This document shows positions 24,329-31,826 of a stretch of 64,000 bases of DNA, piece after piece (the stretch's first letter is position 1; every line of letters starts with the position of its first letter). The position numbers and the translations under genes were made by a program. The stretch comes from Streptomyces flavofungini (lineage in GTDB: Bacteria > Actinomycetota > Actinomycetes > Streptomycetales > Streptomycetaceae), in the NCBI RefSeq assembly GCF_014650815.1, contig NZ_BMVR01000013.1:186001-250000 (forward strand). The letters run 5' to 3'. A model generated the notes under the pieces. It was not told the DNA's origin. It searched no databases and was given only the letters and a program-made list of their open reading frames with translations.

Positions 24329-27300
24329 GTGGCTTCCCTGAGCTACGACCTCACGCTGGCCGGGCTCTCCGTCGGCAGTGCCGCCGCCCTCACCGGAATC
24401 GGCCTGATCGTCACCCACCGCGCGACGGGCGTGCTGAACTTCGCGCACGGCGCCATCGCGATGGTGTGCGCTTATCTGCTGCGCCACTTCACTGTCGAGT
24501 GGGACTGGCCGCTCTGGTTCGCCGCCGCGGTCACCCTCCTCGTGGTGGCGCCCGCGATCGGCCTCGTCCTCGAACGCGTGGTCTTCCGGCCGCTCGCCGT
24601 GCTCGGCGGCGACCCGGCCCAGACGCTGGTCGCGTCGATCGGCGTGTTCGTGCTCCTTGTCGGCGGGGCGGCGCTGATCTGGGGGCAGGGCGCCCGCGCG
24701 GACGTGCCGACGCTCGTGTCGGCGGACCCGTGGGGGCAGTTGGCGGCCGCCGTGGTGCTCGCGCTCGCCGTGTGGGCGGTCACGCGGTTCACCCGCTTCG
24801 GCGAGGAGCTGCGCGCGGTCGTGGACGACCGGCGGCTCGCGGTCCTCGCCGGGATCGACGCGGACCGGGTGGCGGCGGCGGGCTGGGCGTTCGGCTCGTT
24901 CACGGCGGGCCTGACCGGCGTGCTGCTCGCTCCGTACGTACGTCTCGACCCGTACGGCATGCCGCTGCTCGTCATGGAGGTCGTGGCCGTCGCCGTGGCC
25001 GCCCGGATGCGGAACCTGCCGGTGGCCGTGGTCGTGGCGCTCGGCATCGGCGTGGCCCAGAGCCAGCTGACCCGGCTGCACCCGTCGGGCTGGGGCGAGC
25101 CGCTGCTGCAGGCGGTCGGCGCGAACCTGTTCGTCGTGGCCCTGCTGATCGCGGCGCTCGTCCTGCCGGGCATCGGCACCGGGGACGCGCTGCCCCGCAC
25201 GGCCACGGCCCGCGTCCCGACGCCGCCCGGCGCGTGGATAGTGGCCGTCGTCCTCTTCCTCATCCCCCTGGGCTTCGCGGGCCCGGACCTCACCACGTCC
25301 GTGCAGGTGCCCGCGCTCGGCGTCATCCTGCTGTCCCTGGTGGTGGTCACCGGCAGGGGCGGGCAGATCTCCCTGGGCCAGGCGGCGTACGCGGGTCTGG
25401 GCGCCCTGTTCACCGCGCTGCTCGCGGCGGGCCGGTTCCCCGGCCTGCCGGAGCTGCCGACGCTGGCCGCGCTGGCCGTGGCGGTGCTGCTGGTCGCGCC
25501 GCTGGGCCTGCTCACCGGCTGGCCCGCGATCAGCCGCCACGGCCTTGCGCTCGCCCTCGCCACCTTCGCCGTCGGCGTCGGCGTCAGCCGCTTCGTGTTC
25601 GCGCAGCCGTACGCCACGTCCGGCCTCGCCCTCGGCCGCCCCGCGGGCTTCGACGGCGACCGCGCGTACTACCTCCTCGAACTCGCCCTGCTCGGGGGCG
25701 CGCTGCTGCTGGTCGCGGCGCTACGGCGGGGCCGCACGGGCCGGGCCCTCGCGGCGATGCGGGACCACGAGGCGGGGGCGGCGGCGGCCGGGGTCCCCGT
25801 GCGCACCCTGAAACTCACCGCGTTCGTGACGGGCGCGGCCCTGGCGGCCCTCGGCGGCGGCATGCTCGGCATGGGCTTCCGGGCCTTCGACCCCGCCGCG
25901 TACGACCCCGTACGCGGCCTCCTCTGGTTCGCGGCCGTCGTCGTCCTCGGCGCGGACAGCCTCCTGGGCTCTCTCCTCGCGGCGGCCCTCCTGGTGGGCC
26001 TGGACGCGGGCACCCGCGGCGGCGTGGCAGCGGCGGTGATCGGCGTCCTCGCCATCCTGATCGGCCGCTTCCCCGGCGGCCCCTACGAGGCCCTCCGCGC
26101 AGCGACCCACCGCCTGCGACGCCGCCCCCACCTCACCCCCCTCGGCGACCACGTCCGCCTGGCCCTGGCGACCCCCGCCCCACAGGACCCCCCACACCAC
26201 ACACCACACGCGCAAACCACCCCGCCGAAGCCCCCACGGCCCGCCCCGCACCCACCCGCGCCGCCCACCCCCGCAACCACCCACACCAGCGCCGCAGACT
26301 TCCCAGAGCCTGTCGCCACCACCGACGACAACTCCCGGACACCCACCCACACCGACGGCACAGACTCCCCGGCGACGGCCCACCACCCAGACACAACCCC
26401 ACCGGCCGACAGCCCCACGAACAGCCCACCACCGGACAGCAGCCCGGAGAACAGCCCGCCACCGGCCCACAGCGACCACACCCGCCGTACCGCCCACGGC
26501 ACACCCCCACCACCCGAGACGGGCACCCCGAGCCCGTCCGCCCCCGGCAGCCGCGGCGACACCCCGCACCCACCCCACGGCCCAGCCACAGCACCCCCGC
26601 GGCCCGCCCCGGCTGCACCACCCGCCCGGCCCGAACCCGCGACCCCTGCCGTCGACGACGGGGACTCGCGGCCCGCTGCCCGTGCCACGAACGCGTCCCC
26701 ACCCGACCCCAGCCCCACGAACAGCCCGACCCCGGCCGGCCGCGACACCACCCGACACGCCCAGGGCTTCCCACTCCCCAAAGGCACCGGCGAGTCGCGA
26801 CAAGCCCCGGACACCGGCACGCCCGGCTCCCCGGCGGGACCGCAGCGGCAGCCGGGCCCGGCCGAACGCCCCGAACCGCCCGGCCTACCCGGGCCACCGC
26901 GGCCTCCCGGCCCACCACCCCCCGCCGAGCTGAAGGCCCACGGCCTGTACCTCTCGTACGACGGCTTCACCGCCCTCCACGACGTCTCCCTGTCCGTGCC
27001 GCCCGCCCGGGTGACCGCGCTCGTCGGGCCCAACGGGGCGGGGAAGAGCAGCCTCTTCCACTGTCTGGCCGGGGCGTTGCGGCCGGATCGGGGGCGCGTG
27101 ACGTTCGGGGGACGGGACATCACGCGGCTGCCGGCACATGCCCGGACGCGGATCGGTGTGGCCCGTACGTTCCAGCAGCTCGCCGTGTTCCCGACACTGA
27201 CCGTCGCCGAGAACGTGCGGGTGGGGGCCGAGCAGGGGCGGGTGCGGGATCCGGGTGCCGCCGAGCGGGCGCTGCGGCTGTTCGAGCTGGACTCCGTGCG

Positions 27301-27628
27301 GGACCGGCCCGCCGAGGGGCTGCCCACCGGGACGCTGCGCCGCGTCGAACTGGCCCGTGCCCTCGCGGGCGACCCGCACGTCCTCCTCCTGGACGAGCCC
27401 GCCGCGGGCCTGGACACCGCCGAAGTGGCCGCGCTCGCACGGATCCTGCGTGCCCTCGCGGCGGACGGGACGGCCCTGCTGGTGGTGGAGCACGACCTGG
27501 ACCTGGTGGCGGGCCTCGCCGACCGGGTGTACGTGCTGGCGGCGGGGCACGTCGTCGCCTCGGGCCCCGCGGACCGGGTGCTGGACAGGGACAGGCGATC
27601 GGGCCTCGCCGAAGGCGGAGCGCGATGA
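24329..27628 (+). CDS. fused branched-chain amino-acid-type ABC transporter: LivH-LivM permeases plus LivG ATPase
   Basis: One 1099-residue frame carries three usually separate proteins. Residues about 1-290 are LivH-like (TGIGLIVTHRATGVLNFAHGAIAM). Residues 300-600 are LivM-like (GRGGQISLGQAAYAGLGAL). Residues about 600-865 form a hydrophilic Pro/Thr/Ser/His-rich linker without recognised domain. Residues 866-1090 are LivG-like, with Walker A GPNGAGKSS near 900, Walker B HVLLLDEPAAGLD, and LPTGT in place of the LSGGQ signature. The start GTG 24329 is 4 bp after the upstream gene and the stop overlaps livF (ATGA). Permease pair, both ATPases and a divergent binding protein make a complete importer, probably for an amino acid or urea-like solute. 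The long linker may tether the ATPase. Confidence 0.88.
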   Translation: MASLSYDLTLAGLSVGSAAALTGIGLIVTHRATGVLNFAHGAIAMVCAYLLRHFTVEWDWPLWFAAAVTLLVVAPAIGLVLERVVFRPLAVLGGDPAQTLVASIGVFVLLVGGAALIWGQGARADVPTLVSADPWGQLAAAVVLALAVWAVTRFTRFGEELRAVVDDRRLAVLAGIDADRVAAAGWAFGSFTAGLTGVLLAPYVRLDPYGMPLLVMEVVAVAVAARMRNLPVAVVVALGIGVAQSQLTRLHPSGWGEPLLQAVGANLFVVALLIAALVLPGIGTGDALPRTATARVPTPPGAWIVAVVLFLIPLGFAGPDLTTSVQVPALGVILLSLVVVTGRGGQISLGQAAYAGLGALFTALLAAGRFPGLPELPTLAALAVAVLLVAPLGLLTGWPAISRHGLALALATFAVGVGVSRFVFAQPYATSGLALGRPAGFDGDRAYYLLELALLGGALLLVAALRRGRTGRALAAMRDHEAGAAAAGVPVRTLKLTAFVTGAALAALGGGMLGMGFRAFDPAAYDPVRGLLWFAAVVVLGADSLLGSLLAAALLVGLDAGTRGGVAAAVIGVLAILIGRFPGGPYEALRAATHRLRRRPHLTPLGDHVRLALATPAPQDPPHHTPHAQTTPPKPPRPAPHPPAPPTPATTHTSAADFPEPVATTDDNSRTPTHTDGTDSPATAHHPDTTPPADSPTNSPPPDSSPENSPPPAHSDHTRRTAHGTPPPPETGTPSPSAPGSRGDTPHPPHGPATAPPRPAPAAPPARPEPATPAVDDGDSRPAARATNASPPDPSPTNSPTPAGRDTTRHAQGFPLPKGTGESRQAPDTGTPGSPAGPQRQPGPAERPEPPGLPGPPRPPGPPPPAELKAHGLYLSYDGFTALHDVSLSVPPARVTALVGPNGAGKSSLFHCLAGALRPDRGRVTFGGRDITRLPAHARTRIGVARTFQQLAVFPTLTVAENVRVGAEQGRVRDPGAAERALRLFELDSVRDRPAEGLPTGTLRRVELARALAGDPHVLLLDEPAAGLDTAEVAALARILRALAADGTALLVVEHDLDLVAGLADRVYVLAAGHVVASGPADRVLDRDRRSGLAEGGAR

Positions 27629-28308
27629 GCCGCGGCCTGGAGCTCCGCTCGGTCCGGGTGCGCTACGGCCCCCTGGAGGCCCTCCACGGCGTGAGCCTCA
27701 TCGCCCCCTCAGCCGGCCTGACGGTCCTCCTCGGCCGCAACGGCTCCGGCCGTACGACCGCGCTGCGCGCCCTGGCCGGGACCGTCCCGGTGTCCGGGGG
27801 CGCCGTCACGTGGGACGGCGCGGACATCACCCGCCTTCCCGCCCACGAACGCGCCCGCCGCGGCCTGTGCTTCGTGCCGGACCGGCAGGCCGTCTTCGGC
27901 TCGCTCACCGTCCGCGAGAACCTGGAGCTGGCCCACGCCCGCGGCGACTTCGCCGCCGCCCTGGCCGCGTACCCGGAACTGCGGCCCCTGCTGGCCCGCC
28001 GCGCGGGCACCCTGTCGGGCGGCGAGCAGCGCATGCTGGCGCTGTCCCGCGCCCTGCTCGCGGACGCGCGCGTGGTCCTCGTCGACGAACCCGCCCAGGG
28101 CATGTCCCCGGCCGTGGCGTCGCGGACGTACGACCTGCTCAAGGATCTGGGCGCGGGCGTCGTCGTCGCCGAACAACGGCTGCCGTCCGGCCTGCGCGGG
28201 CGCGCGGGCCGGGCGGTGGTGGTGTACGAGCTGCGCCGGGGCGAGGTCGTGTTCGCCGGGGAGGCCGCGGAGGTCCCGGCGGCGGGTCACACCGGGTCAG
28301 CGGGGTGA
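27625..28308 (+). CDS. livF: ABC transporter ATPase, LivF-like, with Arg in Walker A
   Basis: A 227-residue ATPase. The P-loop reads GRNGSGRTT, with Arg43 where the catalytic Lys is expected. The signature TLSGGEQRMLALSRALL and Walker B RVVLVDEPAQGMSP are intact, and DRQAVFGSLTVRENLEL is typical of LivF. The H-loop region has AEQR rather than a His. The protein may therefore bind ATP but hydrolyse it poorly, leaving hydrolysis to the fused LivG domain. The start ATG 27625 overlaps the stop codon of the fused gene (ATGA), indicating coupled translation. It converges on the rpf-like gene with a 7-bp gap and no visible terminator. Confidence 0.88.
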   Translation: MSRGLELRSVRVRYGPLEALHGVSLIAPSAGLTVLLGRNGSGRTTALRALAGTVPVSGGAVTWDGADITRLPAHERARRGLCFVPDRQAVFGSLTVRENLELAHARGDFAAALAAYPELRPLLARRAGTLSGGEQRMLALSRALLADARVVLVDEPAQGMSPAVASRTYDLLKDLGAGVVVAEQRLPSGLRGRAGRAVVVYELRRGEVVFAGEAAEVPAAGHTGSAG

Positions 28309-28315
28309 AGCCGCC

Positions 28316-28915
28316 TCACTTGTCCGGGATGAGCAGCACCGTGCCGGGGCTCAGCCGGTCCGGCTGCGGGCCGACGATCTTGCGGTTGGCCTTGTAGAGG
28401 GTCTTCCAGCCGCCCTTGAGGTGGTGGCGCCGGGCGATGGAGCTCAGCGTCTCGCCGCGCTTGACGACGTGCGTGATCCGCACCGGCAGCAGCGCGTAGC
28501 CGTCGAGCTTGGCTTCCTTGACCTTCTTGGAGCAGACCGGCCAGGCCTTCCAGCCCTGGTTGCGCAGCACGTTCTGGGCGATCTTGATCTGCTGCTCGCG
28601 GGTGGCGAGGTCCGCGCGCGGGGCGTAGGCGAGGCCGCCGTGCTCCTCCCAGGTGGGTTGGTAGAACTGCAGGCCGCCGTAGTAGTTGTTCCCGGTGTTG
28701 GCGTCCCAGCGGCCACTGCTCTCGCAGTGCGCGAGGCAGGCCCAGGGGCCCTCGGCACGGGAGCAGTCGTACGTGTACCTGGTGGCCTCGGCGCCCGGCA
28801 GCGGGGGCGTGGGCGTGGGCGACGCGGTGGCCGACGGGGCGAGGAGCGACAGGGCCGCCGCGGCGAGCAGAGTCACGGACCGAGATCGAAGACGTGTGTT
28901 CGACAGCGGGTGCAT
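28316..28915 (-). CDS. secreted Rpf-domain (transglycosylase-like) protein with LysM
   Basis: A 199-residue preprotein: signal peptide (about 1-31, ending ATAS), an Rpf-type domain (about 55-125; CLAHCESSGRWDANTGNNYYGGLQF, catalytic Glu in CESSGRW), and a C-terminal LysM domain (about 147-198; THVVKRGETLSSIARRH). Rpf proteins cut peptidoglycan glycan strands and promote spore germination and resuscitation; LysM holds the enzyme on the wall. The start ATG 28915 opens the signal peptide. It lies in tandem upstream-to-downstream order after a second Rpf-LysM gene but is separated by the 8-bp repeat array. Confidence 0.92.
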   Translation of the reverse strand: MHPLSNTRLRSRSVTLLAAAALSLLAPSATASPTPTPPLPGAEATRYTYDCSRAEGPWACLAHCESSGRWDANTGNNYYGGLQFYQPTWEEHGGLAYAPRADLATREQQIKIAQNVLRNQGWKAWPVCSKKVKEAKLDGYALLPVRITHVVKRGETLSSIARRHHLKGGWKTLYKANRKIVGPQPDRLSPGTVLLIPDK

Positions 28916-29056
28916 CGGGTCACGCTAAGCAGATCATCGGTCCGGCCCGGCCCGCGCCGCGCTGAAGGGGTGCGGCCCCACCCGGTCGGCCGACAGGGCG
29001 TGGCCGCGTCCCTTCGGCAGGGGCCGTTCCGCCGCGGCCGGTCGGGCCCGGCCGCG

Positions 29057-29135
29057 GCGTCGGTGCGTCGGTGCGTCGGTGCGTCGGTGCGTCGGTGCGT
29101 CGGTGCGTCAGGACGTCAGGACGTCACGGCGTCAG
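29057..29135. repeat. 8-bp minisatellite, about 10 copies
   Basis: The unit gcgtcggt is repeated from 29057 in at least six identical copies, followed by variants (gcgtcagg, acgtcagg, acgtcacg, gcgtcag) up to 29135. The last copy contains the stop codon of the minus-strand Rpf-LysM gene (29132-29134). Copy-number changes here would alter the region just past that gene, not its coding sequence. Confidence 0.9.
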
Positions 29136-29785
29136 ACCACGAGCCGCTGGCCGGGCACGATCATGTTCGGATCGCCGCCGATGACTCCCTGGTTGGCCGC
29201 GAAGATCCGCTGCCAGTTGGTGCCGTGCGCCGCCGCGATGCGGCTGAGCGTGTCGCCGGACCGGACGGTGTAGTTGCCCGTGCCGCCGGGCGCGCGGTGC
29301 GCGGTGCCCCGGTCGCTGCGGGCGGGCGCGCGGTACGTCGGAGCGGGCTGCTCCGGGGCGGCCTTCGGCGCGGTGGACCTGGGCGCCGCCGGCTTGGGGG
29401 CGGCGGGCGCGGGCGCGGCCCCGCCGGGGGCGGAACCGTGGGCCCCGGCACGGGCCGAGCAGGACGGCCAGGCGCCCCAGCCCTGGGCGCGCTGGACCTT
29501 CGCCGCGATGGCTATCTGCTGCGACTTGGACGCCCGGTCGGCCGTCGGCGCGTACGCCGTGCCGCCGTACGCCCGCCAGGTCCCGGCGGAGAACTGCAGC
29601 CCTCCGTGGTAGCCGTTACCCGTGCTGGTCTGCCAGTTCCCGCCGCTCTCGCAGCGGGCGATCCGGTCCCACACTCCGCTGTCCGCGGCGGCCTGACCGC
29701 TCGCGGCGAGCAGTGCGAGGGGCGCCAGGAGCGCGGCCCCGCCGAGCACTGCCGTCCTGCGAATGTACTGGGGACGAACGGACAT
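29132..29785 (-). CDS. secreted Rpf-domain protein with LysM and Ala/Pro-rich linker
   Basis: A 217-residue preprotein: signal peptide (about 1-35), Rpf domain (about 36-110; ARCESGGNWQTSTGNGYHGG, catalytic Glu in CESGGNW), an Ala/Pro-rich linker (about 111-165), and a C-terminal LysM (NYTVRSGDTLSRIAAAHG ... IVPGQRLVV). It is the same domain architecture as the next gene but with a longer linker, suggesting an old duplication. The start ATG 29785 has a ggagaggg site. A leader of roughly 240 nt is likely if the candidate promoter at 30030-30059 is used. Confidence 0.92.
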   Translation of the reverse strand: MSVRPQYIRRTAVLGGAALLAPLALLAASGQAAADSGVWDRIARCESGGNWQTSTGNGYHGGLQFSAGTWRAYGGTAYAPTADRASKSQQIAIAAKVQRAQGWGAWPSCSARAGAHGSAPGGAAPAPAAPKPAAPRSTAPKAAPEQPAPTYRAPARSDRGTAHRAPGGTGNYTVRSGDTLSRIAAAHGTNWQRIFAANQGVIGGDPNMIVPGQRLVV

Positions 29786-30377
29786 GAATTTCCCTCTCCA
29801 AGGACCCGGGTTCCCCCGGGCTCCACGGGCCCCGCGCGTATCGGACGCCGGGATCCCGCCGAGCCCCGCCCGCCGGCCGGACGGCGCGCCGCCGTACCGC
29901 CACCGGGATCCGGGCGGATCCGTGGCGGTCGTCGAGGCTGCGCGGCGCCCTGCCGCACCGTGCTGCCGGAAGTCCGGCCGGTGCGATCGGCGGTCGTACC
30001 CGAGCGGTGCTCACTGCACACGGCGGTGGAATCTAGGAGCGCTCGCGCCCCGCCATCAACCGGATCCTCGTCATTCCAGGCCAGTTGCCTGTTACCGGGA
30101 GTATCGTCGAGTTTCGGACACCCACTTAATAGTCCGATATCGATACATGTCACCCCGCACCCGAATTGATCTGTGACCCACCTCACCACCCCAACTTCCC
30201 TTTCCCCAGCAGTTGTTGGCATGGAGTGACCGATTCCGCCCATCAACTCACGCTCCGCTCAGGACAGTTCAATTCCGTCCGCCCCCGCGCGTGACTTGCA
30301 CCACTGATCGCCCGTTGTCTCCTTCATGAGCCGGGCACCACCCGGACACCCCACGCATCGATTCCGAGGAGCCACCC
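29786..30377. other. long divergent intergenic region upstream of the rpf-like gene
   Basis: A 592-bp region. Near the rpf start on the minus strand is a cccggg-ggaa-cccggg hairpin (29805-29820) a little upstream of the ribosome binding site. Between 30030 and 30240 it is A/T-richer and contains the candidate promoter. I looked for the c-di-AMP (ydaO) riboswitch known before some Streptomyces rpf genes and did not see its conserved core. No coding sequence is recognisable. Confidence 0.6.
30030..30059 (-). promoter_or_regulatory. candidate promoter for the rpf-like gene
   Basis: On the minus strand TTGATG (30059-30054) and TAGATT (30035-30030) are 18 bp apart, a fair match to a vegetative sigma-factor promoter. 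The start of transcription would be near 30023, giving a leader of about 240 nt. Confidence 0.4.
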
Positions 30378-31184
30378 GTGCCGCGCATGCTCGACCTCAG
30401 CGACGAGGTACGCGCCGAGATCGGCGATGAAGAAGCCGACCGCCTGCTCGCCGGGCAGAACGCCCCGGGCGCCTACGACTGCACCTCCTGTCGCACCCCC
30501 GGCGACTCGGACCGCGAGCGCACCAGCACCGTCCTGTTCGTCGGCGACGAGACCGCCGTGCTCGCCTTCGCCCACGCCGCCTGCCTGCCGTCCCAGATCG
30601 TCGAGGTCGCCGAGGAGCAGCTCCAGGGCGCCGTCCGCTCGATCACCGGCGAGACCGGCGACACCGGTGTCGCCCCCGACTCCGCCGCGGCCCTCGGCGG
30701 CCGCCCCGAGCAGGCCGTGCTCGGCGTCACCAGCGGCCTGGTCCTCATCGAGGGCGAGCTGCGGCCCGCGCTCGTGGTGGAGCCGACCGGGCCGATCGCC
30801 CGCCCCGGCGCCGCGCCCGGCGGCGGCGACGACTTCCTGCCGCTGCTGATCGAGCAGGGCTTCATGCCGGTGACGTCCCTGGACGCCGTGCCGCCGACGC
30901 TGCACGGCTGGTCGGTGCTGCTCGCCATGGGCCAGCTGCACGCCATCCTGCAGCCCGGCACGGGCAACGGCCCGCAGGTCGCCTGGTGGCAGGCGCACCA
31001 GCCGCTCCAGGTCACCGAGGGCTGGCGGGCCGCCGCCAACAAGCTGCAGTCGGTGCTCCTGTTCGCGGCGCCCGCCGGTGCCATCGGCCGCCAGCCCCGC
31101 GAGGACCTGCTGCGCGGCGCCCTGGACCGGGCGGCGGGCGGTGGCCAACTGGTCGCGTGCGCCATGCCGTTGGCCGGTACGTGA
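30378..31184 (+). CDS. conserved actinobacterial protein of unknown function
   Basis: A 268-residue acidic cytosolic protein. Near the N-terminus is YDCTSCRTPGD, a CxxC pair that could bind metal; the rest alternates strands and helices without a motif I recognise (GVTSGLVLIEGELRPALVVEPTG; HGWSVLLAMGQLHAILQPGTG). The even hydrophobic pattern and strong third-position G/C bias show a real, soluble protein. The start GTG 30378 is preceded by a gaggag site at a suitable distance; ATG 30387 is the alternative. It is followed on the same strand by another gene of unknown function and lies between the rpf and der loci. Confidence 0.75.
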   Translation: MPRMLDLSDEVRAEIGDEEADRLLAGQNAPGAYDCTSCRTPGDSDRERTSTVLFVGDETAVLAFAHAACLPSQIVEVAEEQLQGAVRSITGETGDTGVAPDSAAALGGRPEQAVLGVTSGLVLIEGELRPALVVEPTGPIARPGAAPGGGDDFLPLLIEQGFMPVTSLDAVPPTLHGWSVLLAMGQLHAILQPGTGNGPQVAWWQAHQPLQVTEGWRAAANKLQSVLLFAAPAGAIGRQPREDLLRGALDRAAGGGQLVACAMPLAGT

Positions 31185-31308
31185 GCCTGGTCCACCAGCC
31201 GTCCGCGTGCCCGCCGCGCGGACGGCATCGGGGCGGCCACTGCCGCCTACCAGGCGAATGCGGTGCTCTTCCCCGCATCCGTCCGGCCCCGGGGTCGTTG
31301 GCCCAGAC

Positions 31309-31707
31309 GTGCACGCATACGATCCCTCACCCCACCGGCCGTACCAGAGCCCCATCCCGTCCATGCGCACGGCGCAGGACATGTCGGGCGCCCACTCGGC
31401 CACGCCGATCTACGACGCGCTGTACTCGGAGTACATGAGGGCGTTCCGCGCCCTGCCCGGCGACCGGATCGGCGAGGAGGAGCTCAGGTTCAACGCGTTC
31501 GGCAACGCGCCCTACGGCAACCAGCACGACGCCCGGTACGAACCGCGCCACCCGGTCCGGCACGACCCGCGCTACGACCCCCGGCACGACCCGCGGCACA
31601 GCCCCTTCCACGTCGCCCGCTACGGCCAGCCGAGCCAGGCCGACCACACCGGCTACGGCCAGCTCTTCCCGGCCGCGCTGCCGCCGGGCCCGCGCCGCGA
31701 GCGCTGA
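31309..31707 (+). CDS. conserved Streptomyces protein of unknown function with Arg/His/Asp-rich repeats
   Basis: A 132-residue protein. The conserved-looking part is SGAHSATPIYDALYSEYMRAFRALPGDRIGEEELRF-like sequence near residues 27-60 (quoted in part: TPIYDALYSEYMRAF). After it comes a low-complexity DPRxDPRH repeat (DPRYDPRHDPRHSP) and a Pro-rich end. No signal peptide or membrane helix. The start is uncertain: GTG 31309 keeps coding-like codons, while ATG 31363 (MRTAQDMSG) is the next choice; neither has a good ribosome binding site. No function can be proposed. Confidence 0.65.
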   Translation: MHAYDPSPHRPYQSPIPSMRTAQDMSGAHSATPIYDALYSEYMRAFRALPGDRIGEEELRFNAFGNAPYGNQHDARYEPRHPVRHDPRYDPRHDPRHSPFHVARYGQPSQADHTGYGQLFPAALPPGPRRER

Positions 31708-31739
31708 CCCCGCACGGCGCCGCCGGGGGCCCGCCCCCG

Positions 31740-31786
31740 CACGACGATGCCCGGCCCTCCCCGTGGGAGGCCGGGCATCGTCGTGT
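31740..31786. terminator. bidirectional hairpin terminator between the 31.3-kb gene and der
   Basis: A stem of about 19 bp with one bulge (from 31741, acgacgatgcccggcc, paired with its complement ending near 31785) lies between two converging genes. It probably ends both the plus-strand gene and the der operon. Confidence 0.8.
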
Positions 31787-31826
31787 GCGCCGCCGGGGCC
31801 GGCGTGCCGCCCGCCCCGTACCGTTG

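Noticed and set aside
26130..26920. Pro/Thr-rich stretch between LivM and LivG as non-coding intergenic DNA
   Set aside because: The frame stays open for about 260 codons with third-position bias and joins both domains in frame; I treat it as a linker, with an internal start before the ATPase still possible.
29786..30035. Possible c-di-AMP (ydaO) riboswitch in the long leader of the rpf-like gene
   Set aside because: Streptomyces rpf genes can have this riboswitch, but the conserved core sequences are not visible here; only a short G/C hairpin is.
31309..31707. Tandem DPRxDPRH repeat as a metal-binding or CRISPR-like array
   Set aside because: It is a short low-complexity coding stretch in one gene, with no spacer structure.
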